Shown here: in pieces, positions 50,210-62,724 of the stretch | Position numbering within the stretch: the first letter of the stretch is position 1 | How the letters are laid out: each line of letters opens with the position of its first letter | Source: Zopfochytrium polystomum | Taxonomy: Eukaryota; Chytridiomycota; Chytridiomycetes; Chytridiales; Chytridiaceae | Assembly (NCBI GenBank): GCA_025765615.1 | Contig: JAIVFJ010000004.1 | Location: 248,001-312,000 of the forward strand | Direction: 5' to 3' | DNA length: 64,000 nucleotides | Position numbers and translations under genes: made by a program | The notes under the pieces: model-generated | Database searches by the model: none | The model's input: only the letters and a program-made list of their open reading frames with translations | Told to the model about the DNA's origin: nothing

Positions 50210-51332
50210 AAGATGCTCTGGTGTGGCCACGGCGGTTGGGATTTTGTTTATGACCCAAGTGGGAAATAGTGATATCCATATTCAGGGAATGGCAGAGATT
50301 GTCTGAAGGCCATGAAGTTGTTCGACCTGCCCACGGTTTCAATTCTGCAACTTCGCCTCTCACTCCCCATTCACTTCATAGCGAAGCAGTGCTTCGTCGG
50401 CCGAGGGTGGTAGGTCCGGCGGTCAAAGCGGCGGCGACCATCGCGTGGTACTCGCTGCCGAGTGTGCTTTCGACAAAGATGGCCTGGCCGTCAACATGCA
50501 ACATCTGTCGTGAAATGGAAAATAGTCCTGACATCATCAAAATGTTGCAGTGGTGGAAAGATAGTGGGTTTAGAGCTTCAGTGTGATGTTACAGTTCATG
50601 GATGCTGGTTTGGCGAAGGTCCCGGACTGGTGGAAGGATCGTTCGAGCACAGATTTTGTTGTGCTGGAAACAGTTTATGCTCGCGAAAAGAAGAGGATGG
50701 ACGTTGTCGAGTGGTGGACAAGTACTGAAAGGAAATACTGCACGATGAAGTTCCGAGTGAGGCAAGCAACCACCGTAATCCGGCCTCTTCGCTTTCTGAG
50801 ATTATGTAAAATGCAGCCTCTTCGTTTTGCCAAAGTTGAGATAATGTTTATCGTTCAAGGGGAATTAGTTCTCTCCCTGTCCAGTATGTATCTCGGCTCA
50901 CAGTTCGGAGATCAGCCGGAATTGAGGAATTCTTTTTATTTGTGGCTCAACACTAACACTCGGCACTCCAGCACCAGTTTTGCAGTAAATACATACGTGT
51001 AATTCAGCCGTCTCGCAGTTCCTCACACATGTTCTTTAATTCTTTCGAGGAGTGCACCGGTTCGGAAGAACATTTCGGTGGATTCCCACTTTTCACCAGA
51101 CAAACCAAAGAAGGCACTCCCTTTCAAACTGAACTTCGCGTAGCGGCCTTTTTCTCTCTTCGTTGTTCTTACCTTTTTTGTGGTTGGGTTTTGATCTCCA
51201 TTTTCTCGTCCACTCACCGGCTTTCGCTCGCGCGTTTCGAACCGTCCATATTTCCGCGGAAGACGATCGGAGCGCGGAGTCCAGCACGGGCCTCTCCCTC
51301 TCTCTCACTCTCTCGCGCCGATCGGGCCGAAC
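50210..51332. other. 3' flank of copy B, decayed third copy and M3 peptidase upstream region
   Basis: Apart from the pseudogene listed separately, flanking sequence around 51000-51270 resembles the region after copy A (CACATGTNCTTT..CTTTCGA; GATCGGAGCG), so the duplication included downstream sequence. A CT-rich stretch (51290-51315) lies just before the peptidase ATG. Confidence 0.45.
50520..50850 (+). pseudogene. Truncated, frame-broken third copy of the F-box/WW family (C-terminal end)
   Basis: The sequence matches the last part of copy A: AAATGTTGCAGTGGTGGAAA, GTGATGTTACAGT, ATGGATGCTGGTTTNGCGAA, ACTGGTGGAAGGATCG, GAGGATGGACGTTGTCGAG. It lacks a block of about 35 bp around GAGCAGGTGCTGAGGGATGA, and small indels shift the frame several times. 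The GATGCTGGTTT and GGACGTTG variants and the downstream ATCCGGCCTCTTCG show it is nearer to copy A than to B. No functional ORF remains. Confidence 0.8.
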
Positions 51333-53682
51333 ATGCTGCGTAGTGCGTTGGAGCGGGCCTGTCTTGCCCGCCTTTGCCGACTCGGGCTGTCGTCGCTCAA
51401 CGGTGGCGGCGGCGGCAAGAGTGGGTCATGTGGCGGCGCCATGCGGTGCTTGGTCAGCACCGTTGATCATTCCGTCTGTCTATCGGGGAAGAAGAAAAGT
51501 TCCTTCCCGTCGGCCTCCGTCACCTCCTCCTGCCCCGTCCGCCTTCTGCCCCTCCCCCACGCTCGCCGCCACCGATATCTGTCCACAATGACCGCCGACA
51601 CCGCCGCCGTCAACGTCGATGCCTTCATCGCGTCCTTCAACGAGGCCTACGAGCAGAAGCACAAGGCCTTCGAAGACAACTTTTGGGCCACCAAGATGAA
51701 CCTAAAGGGCGCTTCGACCGGTGAGTTCATGCGTCATGACCGGCTCATGGCTCCTTCTGGACCACTCCCACTCCTCTTTTGATTCGCATCCTTTCGATCT
51801 CACCCTCCATACCGTCTTCTCATCATTCAGCCGACCTCACGCGAACCAAGACCGACCTCGACGTCTTCCTCGGCGACGAGGCGATGCTCACTCGCGTCAA
51901 GGCGCTCCTTGCCCGGTCCGACCTGACCGCCGACCAGCGCAAGACCCTGACGCTTTTTGAACGCACATTCGCGTGCTACATCATCCAAGACCCCGAGGCG
52001 CGCCGCCTGCGCGAGCAAATCACCGAACTCGAGGCCAAGCTGGAAGAATCGCGCAACAGGATGAAGCTCGGCTACACGGACCCGGCCACCGGCGAGTTCG
52101 TCAAAGCCTCGAGCGCCCAGCTGCGTAACAAGATCCGTACGTCGCCCGACGAGGCGCTGCGCAAGGCGTGCTACGAAGGGATCAGGACCATTGGCAAATT
52201 CGTCGCCCCCGAGTTTGCCGAGATCGTCAAGCTGCGCAACAGGCTTGCCCGCAAGCTCGGGTACGAGTGCTTTTACGACATGAAGGTCACGCAGGCCGAA
52301 GGTTTCGGCAAGCACAGGCTTTTTGAAATCCTGGAAGGCCTCGAGAAGGCCTCGCGCCCTTGCTCGAGGCCGCGAGGGAGCGTCTCGCAAAGGAAAAGGG
52401 CGAGGACGCTCTCAAGCCGTGGAACACTTCGTTTGCACTGGCCGGAGACATCACCACCGAGATGGACCCGTACTTTCCCTTCGAGAATGCCGTGTCGGCG
52501 TGGGCGCGCTCGTTTGCCGCCATGAACATCACCTACGCCGGAGCCACGATGAACCTGGACCTCTGCGACCGGGACGGCAAGTACACGAACGGCTTCTGCC
52601 ACTGGCCGCAGCCCGCCTGGCAGTCCTCTTCGGCATCTGGCCGCGGCTGGGTGCCTTCAGTCGCCAACTTCACGTCCCTCGCGACGCCCGGCCAGGTCGG
52701 CAGCGGGCAGCGCGCGCTCGAGACGCTGATGCACGAGGGCGGCCACGCGGCCCACTTTGCCAACGTGCGCCAGCCGTCGCCGCTGTTTTCGCAGGAGCGC
52801 GCGCCGACTTCGGTCGCGTACGCCGAGAATCAGAGCATGTTCCTCGACTCGGTCGTCGGCGACGCCGCGTGGCTGGCCCGCTACGCGCTCGACAAGAACG
52901 GGAATGTGATGCCGTGGCACCTCGTCGAGAAGAAAATCCGCGCCGGCCACCCGTACGCCGTGCTGGACATGCGCGCAATGCTCGCGGTGCCGTTCTTTGA
53001 GCGCCGGCTGTACGACGCCCCGGAGTCGGACATTACGCCGGAAAACATTTTGGTCATGGCCGACGAGGTCGACGTGGCCATCCAAGGCGGTCCGGTCGGT
53101 CGCCCGCTCATGATGGTCCCGCACATTCTCTCTGACGAGGTTTGTATATTTGAACTACCGCAACTTCGCGCTATTTTTCAGCTGCCTGAGAAACGAACTA
53201 ATTGCGCTTCATTTATCCACCCCCCTTCCTCCAAGTAGAGTGCCGCCTACTACCACGGCTACGTGCTGGCGGAAATGTCTGTGCACCAGACTCGCGCGCA
53301 CTTCCTTCGCAAGTACGGGCGCATCGTGGACGAGCCGCGCGTCGGGACGGACCTGACTAAGATCTACTGGGAGGCCGGCAACTCGCGCGTGTTCCTCGAC
53401 CTTGTGGAAGAGATGACTGGCGCGCCACTGTCGGGCGACGCGTGGGTGTCGGACCTGAAGGAGGACCTGGAGGAGAAGGTCGCGCGCGAGAAGAAGGAGT
53501 ACGAAGAGGGCGCGGCCGCGGGACCTAAGTTCAAGGACGGAGACAAGGTCGACCTCGACATGAGGGTGCGGCTCGTCCACGGGGACGACGTGATTGCGGA
53601 CAGCGAGGAGCTGGGCGGCGGGTTGATTGAGGCGTGCGATGTGTTCAAGACGTGGATGGGCAAGGCGTTTGCGGCGAACTGA
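51333..53682 (+). CDS. M3-family zinc oligopeptidase (oligoendopeptidase F-like), one apparent frameshift
   Basis: Exons 51333-51720, 51831-53139 and 53239-53682 (GTGAGT..TTCAG and GTTTGT..AGTAG introns). The N-terminus is basic and Ser-rich (MLRSALERACLARLCRLGLS), a likely mitochondrial presequence; an inner ATG at 51590 (MTADTAAVNVDAFIASFNEA) could give a cytosolic form. Body motifs: FERTFACYIIQDPEARRLRE, AYAENQSMFLDS, and the zinc site LMHEGGHAAHFAN (HExxH as HEGGH). The C-terminal part has AAYYHGYVLAEMSVHQTRAH, typical of the M3 fold. The frame slips by one near 52357-52359: EGLEKAS is followed in another frame by PLLEAARERLAKEKGEDALK; one C missing from a C run explains it. It would degrade short peptides. 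Confidence 0.88.
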
Positions 53683-54162
53683 ACCTGCGCAACGCGGCGA
53701 AAACCCGCCCGGGCAACACTAGAGAGATCCGCGGGCGCCAGCGAGTGTTTCGACTTTCTTGATTATTGATGTTGTCAAGGTTGAAATGAATTCAAGTCCT
53801 TCCCACAATTTTGAGCGAGGGCACCAGAACGTCTCCCTTTTCGAAATTATTAATAGTGGTGAGGTGTTTCTCGTTCAAGACAGCATTCGCCGATGCCCCC
53901 TCTCATAGGACCACTTCGGCGAAAACTGGATTCTTCTGTGAAACGGACTCCTCATTCCGCGGAATTTTCTGATACAGCATCACAATTTTCTGGGAGTCAT
54001 CCTTGCTTTGCCTTTAATTTGCCCACCGAGGCGTCATATGGCAATGAGACAGACACGTGTCACACTTGAGGACAAACACTTTCACTCACACACACTTCCC
54101 ATTCTTTCACACACTCTCGCGCGCTTCCGCCCAACCAAGCTGGTCTTTCCCTCCCGCCCGCA
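53683..54162. other. Convergent intergenic region, nothing recognised
   Basis: It lies between the 3' ends of the M3 peptidase and beta'-COP genes. No ORF or RNA gene could be supported. Confidence 0.45.
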
Positions 54163-57100
54163 TCAGACGTCGTCGAAATCGTCCCCGTCCACGAGAACAT
54201 TGTCCGCGTCGACGGAATTGGACCCTGACGTGATCACTTCGTCGTGCTCCGAGAGTCCCTGCGCGGAAATACACCGCAAGTTAGAGCGATGAGCCAAGAA
54301 GGGGGTCGCACGCCCTCACACACAGCAACACAAACGAAACAAAGCGAAACCAGAGAGGTCGCTCACTTCTGTCAACCCGCTGCCGGCACTTCGGTGCGGC
54401 AGTCCATTGGTTACTGCGGGTGAGGTTGGCGGAGAAACAACTGACGGTGGCCCTCCTGCAGCGCCACCAGACAGAGGTGGCGGACCGTTGGGGTACTTCT
54501 TTTTCAGCTCTGCAAAGAATTAATAGAAATCCGGAGCAAGAATCAGCTCTAAATGGCTTGGCAAAGAAGTTTCCGAAAACGACAAGCGCAATCAATGCTC
54601 GTACCAGCGATGAAGTCAAACTCCGCCATTTCTTTGAATTCCAGGTACTCCTTTGCTGGGACTTTCTTTTCTTTTCGCGAGTTGGCCATCGCTTCGAGCA
54701 TCAGGCCGTACCCAACGTCCGGGAACAGGTTCTCGTACGCGGCGGAATCTGCAAGGCTGTCCGCAACCTTCTTCTTTCCGGATTTCACGAGGGACTTCCC
54801 GCCACAGCGCCACTACACGCGGAATCTGCGACGGCGCGTACGTTCGCGCTAAGAGGGCGGCTTCGGCGATTCGGTCGGTTGCGATCAGCACGTCGATGGC
54901 CGCCGTCATGTCCCCCAGCATCGTGTGGCAAAGGAATGCGATGTTTGTTTTTCCTTTCTCTGTCGCCATGGCAGCAAGGTCCGCAAGCCCTGCGGCGTCA
55001 CCCGACGCTTGGAACAACAGGAGAAGCGCCTCGAGGTCGCGAGCCTTGCGAAGACAGGCTTCGGCCAGTTCAAACTGCCACGCCGCCAGGGCTGCGTCGC
55101 CGACAGTCTTCCATTTCTCTTCACGGTCCAGCTCGCTCGCGATAGTGTGAGCAATGTCTAGCTTGTTCAGCTGAATCGCGAGGTCGAATCGGTGCTCTGC
55201 ATCTGTTGAAACTGCTAGCGCCTCTTCCTTCATGTCTGTTTGTCAATCCCGCCAAAAGGTTTTTAAAACGGTCAGTGAAATATTTGGGCTTCATCAACAA
55301 AACCTACTCTGCGCCTCTAGGAATCGGGCTACGCGATTCTTCTGGTCGGCCGGGACCATCGGCAGAATTTTACTGGCCGCTTCGAGGTCTCCTCGCAAAA
55401 TCTGAGTTTGGTATTCAATCAAGCTCAGGGGAAGCGAGTACGCGAACACGTTCAGGTCCTTGTCGGCCACGTAAATTCGATTGTCTCGCGGAATGTACCC
55501 GAGGAGGTAAACTGGGCTGTTTTAGAAAGAAATGCGATGTCAAAAGAATTGGTCGTCGCTCGAACTGCTCTTACGTGTCGAAGTGGCTGATGGTGGAGGA
55601 CGTGCCACCGACAAGATAGTTCAAGCGATTGGCTGAGTTCGTGTAAATGAAGCAGTCTCCAACCCAGCAGGCGGTCTTGACGCTGCGGAAACAGACCAAT
55701 TAAGCGACTTAGAGTCCCACAATGTCAAGAGGGAAAAAGGAAACGGTTTGAGGAACTCACGTCTCAGAGACCTCGGCGATAAATTCAAACGCCTCCTCAA
55801 TACCTTCCTCGCTCAGTGCAGCTACACCGCCCCGTTCAAGCACTTGCTGGAATGCAACCCGATTGAACTTCAAAATGTAGGTTGTATCTTCGCAAGAAAT
55901 GGCGACAAGCTCCGACTCTGACCACGTGACAGTCTTAGCAACAACGTCCACGCGACGAACACAGACGCCAGTTTCCCAATCATAAAAGTTGAGGAATGAG
56001 CTGCCACGAACGCCAAGCAAGGCACCGCCGAAAATTCCCTCAGCAGGGTAGGTGGGTTTGATTGACACGTTCGTCTTTTCTTTGAAATTTTTGAACAGGC
56101 GAATCTTCGACGTTGACTCCCGAATGGCGTATTCGTTCGAGTCGAGAGCCCACACAAATTCAAGAGCGCTGCCAAACTCCTTGTTTCGCCAAGCAATGGC
56201 CGTGTAGATGATCCATTCTCCGTCGCCACATACAACGACAAAACTGCATCAAAAATGAGCAAAAGGTAAGGGAAGCAATGTACCCACCGTCCGTTTGGAC
56301 TGTGCTGGAGTGTTTGAGGGTAGATTTCACAGCTTCCAAGCTCTTTGATCTGCAAGGCAAGGCGTTCTCCGTCCTTGAAATTTTCGTCCGCAGAAGCTTT
56401 CAAGTTTGCAGACTTGATTTCATTGTGCCTTGCCCAGATAAGCTTTCCGCTGGTGTCCATACTTACGGCCGGCTCCTCTCGTCCCATCTGTCAATGAGGG
56501 TAATCAGAAGAACAATGACTCTGCAAACTCTCGTGGCCCGCGACTCACTTTTATGATGATGGATCCTTCATCGTAGCCGAACGCCAAATCGTTAATCCCT
56601 TTCATGTACCCGACAGCCCAAACTCGCTCCATTCCATAGTTTAGAGTGTTCTCCAGTCGGTACGTGTTGGCATGCCAGATTCTAACGGTGCCTGTCGGAA
56701 TCCATTGGACAAGTTTGTTACCACGGATGCCAGCAGTGAAACGAGTAGTCGAATGCGAAACCCACCATCTTCACTTCCAGAAATGATGATTGGAAGTTCT
56801 GGGTGGAAAGCCGTGACCGTTACGTTTTGAAGATGACCTTCCAGTGTTTGGACGCACGTTTTGTTCTGGTAATCCCAGACCTTGACAAGCCTGGCAAGCA
56901 CGTAAGCGCTTTACATCGCACACAGGTTTGCACAGGCCAAAACAAAAGAAACTCAACTTGTCATCTGCACCGCTAACAAGGTAAGGTTTGTCCCCACCGT
57001 GGTAGTAATCGATGCAGTTGACGCCTTTTTCATGCCCCTCAAGTGTGTAGTTTGGAATGCTTGATCCAAGGGACCAGACCTGTCGGGAGAATTATGAGAG

Positions 57101-57906
57101 TCCCGACTTTGATTAAATTCGACAACCTTAATGGTTTTATCCAACGAAGCACTCGCAAATGTGTTCAAGTCTTTCGGATTGAAGACGATTTGCATGACAA
57201 AGTGGCTATGACCTTCGAAAACCTAATCGCGAACCAAGTTACAAAAAGTCGCTGATCAATCACTTCAAATTTCATGGCTAACTGTACCATAACGTTGCGC
57301 CATCCCTTCTCCCAATCCCAAAGCTTGATGAGCATATCGTCTGAGCTCGAGAGAATGAAAGGCTGGGTCGGATGCACAGCAACGTGCCGAATGTAGTCGG
57401 AATGCGCCTCAAAAGCTGTGACCTTCTCGTGGGTTTGGTAGTTGAAGACGCGAAGGTGCATGTCGTCGGAACCAGCAACAAGCCACGACTTTCGCGGGAT
57501 GAACTTGGCCGCACGGACTACAAAACGAGATCGCGCAACAAGCGCGTTAAAAACGAATTTGCGATGCAGGCTGAAACACGCCGAATACCCGGAAGATCAG
57601 TTACTTCGAAAGTCTTGACAAGATTTTGGGTTTCATGATTCCAAATGAGGACATTGCCGTTGTAAAGAGCTGAAAGGATCCATGGCTCCGTAGGGTGAAA
57701 GTCCACAGCCTTAACGCGGTCAGATCGGTTGGAGAATTTCCGCTGTTTCGCAATTCGCACAATGTATCAGTCAAATACGTCTCAGAACAAACGCCACTTT
57801 TTGCAACCTTGATGTCCAGTCGGAGTGGCTGAGTGCAGAGAGAATGATCAGATCATATACTTGAACACACGATCTGTCAGTTAGCTCGGAAGGGAGGACT
57901 CACCAT
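54163..57906 (-). CDS. SEC27: Coatomer subunit beta' (Sec27/COPB2), one apparent frameshift
   Basis: The start codon at 57906-57904 is alone in its coding exon: GTGAGT follows the ATG directly, and the next exon encodes PLRLDIK, then [22 protein letters not shown]40 repeats follow: [92 protein letters not shown]. Next are the second propeller ([36 protein letters not shown]) and the alpha-solenoid ([40 protein letters not shown]). The C-terminus is acidic ([10 protein letters not shown], stop 54165-54163). This is the cargo-binding, dilysine-recognising COPI subunit of Golgi-to-ER transport. Near 54798-54800 one extra base in a G run (minus strand) shifts VVALWR out of frame with [17 protein letters not shown]. 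Family is certain. Confidence 0.95.
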
Positions 57907-59384
57907 GTGGATCTAGGACAAAGCGGGGTTATAGAAACTTTAGATCTGCTGGGTGATCGCGACCAAGATTCAGTGGAAATGACCGGGTGAGAGACTGAAG
58001 ACGGTGGGATGTGATGCCACGCCGGCGACGCGTTCACGCTCTACTAGCAGTTCATCCATTCAACCGCGAATTCGCTTTTGCACGGGAGAATTGCCACGTC
58101 GTCGTTGGACAGCTGGTCAACCAATCGTAATCCGACATGTCCTCGCAGCGCAGCCGCCACTACCAGATGCAACACCCGCCTCCACACCGCCGTCTTCATC
58201 AGCGCCGGCGCCGTTGCCGCCGCCGTTGTCACTCGCGAGGCTGTGTCGGCGGCCCCGCCGATCGCGCCGGCGTGATCTGCGGCCTCGTGAAAGCCGTCAA
58301 AGCGGCCATCGCGCGACGCCCACAAACACAAACCACGCACAAACACACGCACACACACACACACGCACATTCGATTTCAACAACGACAGCACCGACTCAC
58401 CACAATCACCACGCGCGCGTCTGCTTCTGCTGCTTCTGATGCCGCTGCTGTTGGTCACGGTCGGGTGAAGGACGAATAGGAGGCCACACGATCTGGGAGG
58501 GTCGTCGGTTCGGCCGCCAGACTTCTTCCAGCAGTCCTTTTTTTTTTTCAAAATTTTCTAACCCAACGTCGTTTTCTGCTTCCTTTGCGACGGCGAAAGT
58601 CCCGTCCCTTCTCAGCCGTCACTTCAAACATGAGAGAGTCTAAATCTCGCTTAAACGAGACAGCTTCTTTTCACGTTCTATGAGAAATCAACAGGTGAAA
58701 TACTCTGAGAGCGTTACGTCTCGCGTGGGCTTTGGGAGAGTCTTTACCGTTCTCACACGGCCGATTTCCGGCGCAGAAACGGATATTTGTCGGCCTCGGC
58801 CAGCACTGGAAACTCCAACGGCCTGGGTAACCACCTTGGTTGCATCTGGGACTCTTCAAAGAGGTTGAAACCGTTTCCGTCAACCATCGACAGTGCTGTC
58901 ACGGCAGTGAGTCTGCCTTTTCTATCTCGATCAATTTAGTGTCCCAGCCTCTCGCAGATACTTTCGATCGCATCCCTTTGAGCGCAGTCCTTCAGAGAGC
59001 GGCATTGACTTCCTCTTGAGCAATATTATTGCCAGTGCTCGCAACGGAAGACAAGTTTGGTTTGTGATTGGGAACCTTTTGTTTGGTGGGCGACGACAGT
59101 CACCGTGTGCGCTCGTTTGTTTATTTGATCTAAGTTGACGCTGAGCGATTATTCTATTCCCTCATTGAGCATATCTCGTTCAAAGAAGCTGGGGTGCGCA
59201 TCATAATCGGAATTTCTCTACAAAGGCTTTGTCGCAGCTGCAACTGCGCGAAAATCTGCACCAGCAGATGCGGCGCGGTACAGGTCCATGTTGCTTTCGG
59301 TGGCAACTCGGCTGCAGCCCAGCTGTCAGGAGGGTTGTGGTCGTTCTTCACCATTTGACAAACTGGCAAGCACAATCAAGATCC
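57907..59384. other. Intergenic region upstream of beta'-COP and ICT1, with an unresolved ORF near 58040-58470
   Basis: Frames on both strands over 58040-58470 are open (plus: ISAGAVAAAVVTREAVSAAP; minus: WRRVLHLVVAAALRGHVGLR), and an (AC)n tract lies at 58338-58368. Neither strand shows a family motif. The rest (58500-59380) shows nothing supported. Confidence 0.35.
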
Positions 59385-60372
59385 ATGCGGCCCTTCACAA
59401 GTCTCCAGACGCCCGCCGCCGCCTCGCGAATGGGGTTGCGGTTCTCGGCTGGCCGGTTCGTTTCGTCAGCCAGCCGTCCGCCGCCACCATCGTCAAAGCC
59501 GCACATTGCCGCATTCCTCGGATCGCTTTCGCCAGCGCGCATCCCCAGAGGTGAGGAAATTAGAGAGTGTCGGCAGCCGTGCCCCATGTTCTCGGACTTG
59601 CCGCCGTGCTGACTGCTTGCCAACTCATTATGCCCCCAAGAGAATATGGAACAATCCTTTTCGCGCAGTAGTGGGCCTGGTGGACAGAATGTGAACAAGG
59701 GTATTACAATGGCTGGATGATGCGGGACCAACGCTCAACCGAACCGTGACACCTCAAATAAGTCAATACGAAGGTTGAAGTTCGATTCTCCCTTGACGAC
59801 GCGAAATGGATTCCGCCAGAAGTTCGGGAGCGTATGAGAATCATGGTGAGGTTTATATCTTATTTTGCAACCAAGGCTTACACCGGTCTAAGCCTGGTGC
59901 TCGTGTCAGCAAGGATGGCCAGGCAAGGAATTGTCATGAACGCTTCTTGACCAGCTTAAACTTGACTCTTCATACAAAAAAGTACATTGTCACATCGGAC
60001 CGGCACAGAACGCAATCCCAGAACGTGGACGACTGCTTCGCAAAGCTATTTGCCAAGATTGTCGAGGCGGGTGAAATCGAAAACCCTAAGGAGACATCTG
60101 AGGAGACCGTGAAGCGCATTCAGAAATTGTGAGACCCGGTCCGCTCCCAGCTGTGGCTCTTCAGCATAGACTCGTTCCTTTCCACTACCATTCACTTCCC
60201 TCACCTCGCCCTCGCTTCCACTTCGTGAGCCCCATTGGCTTATCTTCGTCATCCCTCTACTTCCAGCAAAGCGGTCGAGAAGGAGATGCGGCACGCAGAC
60301 AAGCGCAAAAGATCTTCTGTAAAGGCAAGCCGGCAGAGCGGGGGGTGGCGAGATAAAGGTGGAGACTACTGA
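59385..60372 (+). CDS. Mitochondrial ICT1/MRPL58-type peptidyl-tRNA hydrolase (ribosome rescue)
   Basis: ATG 59385 gives a basic presequence (MRPFTSLQTPAAASRMGLRF..ARIPR). An intron from 59555 (GTGAGG..CCCAAG) joins to ENMEQSFSRSSGPGGQNVNK, which contains the catalytic GGQ motif of class-I release factors. The next exon continues VNTKVEVRFSLDDAKWIPPE and RERMRIM. After a further intron (to 59981) comes YIVTSDRHRTQSQNVDDCFA and KLFAKIVEAGEIENPKETSE. The last exon is basic (KEMRHADKRKRSSVKASRQS), stop TGA 60370-60372. ICT1 proteins hydrolyse peptidyl-tRNA on stalled mitoribosomes, using GGQ and the basic C-terminal tail that enters the mRNA channel. All key elements are present; splice sites fit the phases. 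Confidence 0.92.
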
Positions 60373-60605
60373 TGGATTGGCTGGCATCTGGTATTGTTGG
60401 AGCTGTCAAGCTTGTGCTGTGCAGGAAGAGGGGAGAAGATCGTTCACCACTGCAAAAACATAATTATGGCACAGATCGATTAAATACAGGAAGGAAAATT
60501 TCTTTTTTGGCGGGGCAGCACCGACAGGGCAGGCACCGCCAGCAGCAGCGAATAACACCCAAGACGCAGCAGCAGAGGTAGCCGCGGTGGAGCAGCAAGG
60601 GCAGC

Positions 60606-62724
60606 ATGGCGGCCCCAGTGGATGAAAACAACGGATGGCAGGTGTGTGCTTGCGTGCGTCTATTTCGTTGTCGCCAAGCAAGTGCGCGTTCGGCGTTGTG
60701 AGGTTGAGGAGCGCAATGGCGCAGCGGAACGATCATGCCGTTTCTGCGCACGCAGAGGATGTCCGACAACAGAGGATCTGAGGATCGGGCTCGGTTCAGT
60801 GCAGATTTCTCGCGACACCAAGCGATTTGCGCTGCGATCCTCTGATCGTCCATTTTCGTGTTGTGCACATGAAACGGTCACCTCCGATTCGCACCGATCT
60901 CTTGTCTTCACTGCGCGATCGATTGCGCTGGCCGTGACCCATCGCGTACCATGCATATGGTTTTCAGTTTTCAGCGCGCCTCGCTTCCTCTTCAATTTTC
61001 GTGAACATCGCGAACCTGATTTCCTTTTCGTCCAGTTTCGTCAGTGCTTCGGTGACAAGGGCGAGGTTGAGGACATCACTGAAGGTGAACCGATTGTTTC
61101 GCATCCTCGATGTCCTTACCCATCCGTTGGCAGCCGACATCATCTCTGCCGTTGAATTCGACCACACGGGCGACTATCTGGCAACTGGTGACAAGGGTGG
61201 TCGCGTCGTCTTGTTCGAACGGAACGAAGGAGTAAGTGGAAGCACTGTTGCTACCATTGAACACTTACGCTGTTCCTTTAGCGAAAAGGATGCGAGTACA
61301 AGTTCTACACCGAGTTCCAATCACACGAGCCGGAATTCGACTACCTGAAGAGCTTGGAAATCGAGGAAAAGATCAACAAGATCCGGTGGTGCAAGCGACA
61401 AAACGCTGCGCACTTTCTCCTGTCAACAAACGGTAATATTTTAAATTGCTTATAATTTGCAGCTCACGTCTAATTGTTTGCCAGACAAAACAATCAAGCT
61501 GTGGAAGGTGTTTGAAAAGTCCATCAAGGTTGTCGCCGAGAACAACATTCCAGATGGAGTCAACCCAACTGGCCCTATCACTTTGTCCTCTCTGAAGCTT
61601 CCAAGGCTGATTCTCCACGATACCATGATTGCTGCTGTTCCACGAAAAATCTATCAAAACGCCCACGCGTACCATATCAATTCTATTTCAGTCAACTCCG
61701 ACGGGGAAACCTATTTATCAGCGGATGACTTGCGGATCAACCTGTGGAATCTAAACATTTCTGACCAAAGCTTCAGTTAGGAATCTTTGCTCATTTGTGG
61801 TTTTGGTGCTTTGAGTTCTGACTGCCTGTTGTTGCCACCAACAGACATTGTCGACATTAAGCCAGTAAATATGGAGGAGCTCACTGAAGTCATCACAGCT
61901 GCTGAGTTCCATCCACTCGACTGCAACATTTTAATGTACAGCAGCAGCAAGGGCAACATCAAACTTGGGGACCTTCGTGAGGCAGCACTTTGCGATAGAC
62001 ACTCCAAAGGTATTAGAATTTGAATTTATCATTCATGCAATAACAGCAAATGGTTCAATTGCCCATTTCAGTCTTTGAAGAGGAAGAGGATCCCTCCACC
62101 AAATCCTTCTTTTCAGAAATCATATCCTCCATTTCTGACCTCAAGTTCAGCCATGATGGTCGCTACATTTTATCTCGTGACTATTTGACTCTGAAAGTCT
62201 GGGACATCAATATGGAGTCAAAGCCAGTGGAAACCATAAGCATTCATGAGCACTTGCGAAACAAGCTCTGTGATCTCTATGAGAATGATTGCATCTTTGA
62301 TAAGTTTGAGGGCACATTTAGTGGCGATGGATCGTGAGTTCAGTGCTTTTGCAAATGAACAACTGATCTGACGGCAATGTATCCCTTTCAGGCATGTGCT
62401 CACAGGCTCTTACAGCAACTTCTTCCAAATTCATGGACTTCAGAGCAAGACCAACACAATCTTGCAGGCTGACAAGAGCGCTTTTAAAGCAAAGAAGGTT
62501 GCCGCAAAGAGCAAAATGGCCGCTCGGCGGGGCGTTTTGAGGCGGGATGAGTACTTCAACGCCGACAACTTGGACTATTCCAAAAAGATCCTGCACGCAT
62601 CATGGCACCCGAGGGAAAACGTAAGTTTGCACAATATATCCTGAAATGCTAAAGCTACTGTTCTCTATCAAACAAGACGATCGCCCTGGCTGCCACAAAC
62701 AACCTCTTCATCTTCCAGCAGTGA
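60606..62724 (+). CDS. CDC55: PP2A regulatory subunit B55 (CDC55/PR55)
   Basis: Exon 1 is only 36 nt (60606-60641, [12 protein letters not shown]), followed by a 403-bp intron, long for this window. Exon 2 at 61045 continues [13 protein letters not shown], then [158 protein letters not shown] and LLSTN-type WD blades; the C-terminus ends FIFQQ before TGA 62722-62724. This is the seven-bladed B55 subunit that targets PP2A in mitotic exit and morphogenesis. Every conserved block is present and introns are phase-consistent. Confidence 0.95.

Noticed and set aside
59770..59800. B-box-like GTTCGATTC
   Set aside because: It is part of the ICT1 exon encoding VEVRFSL; chance match.
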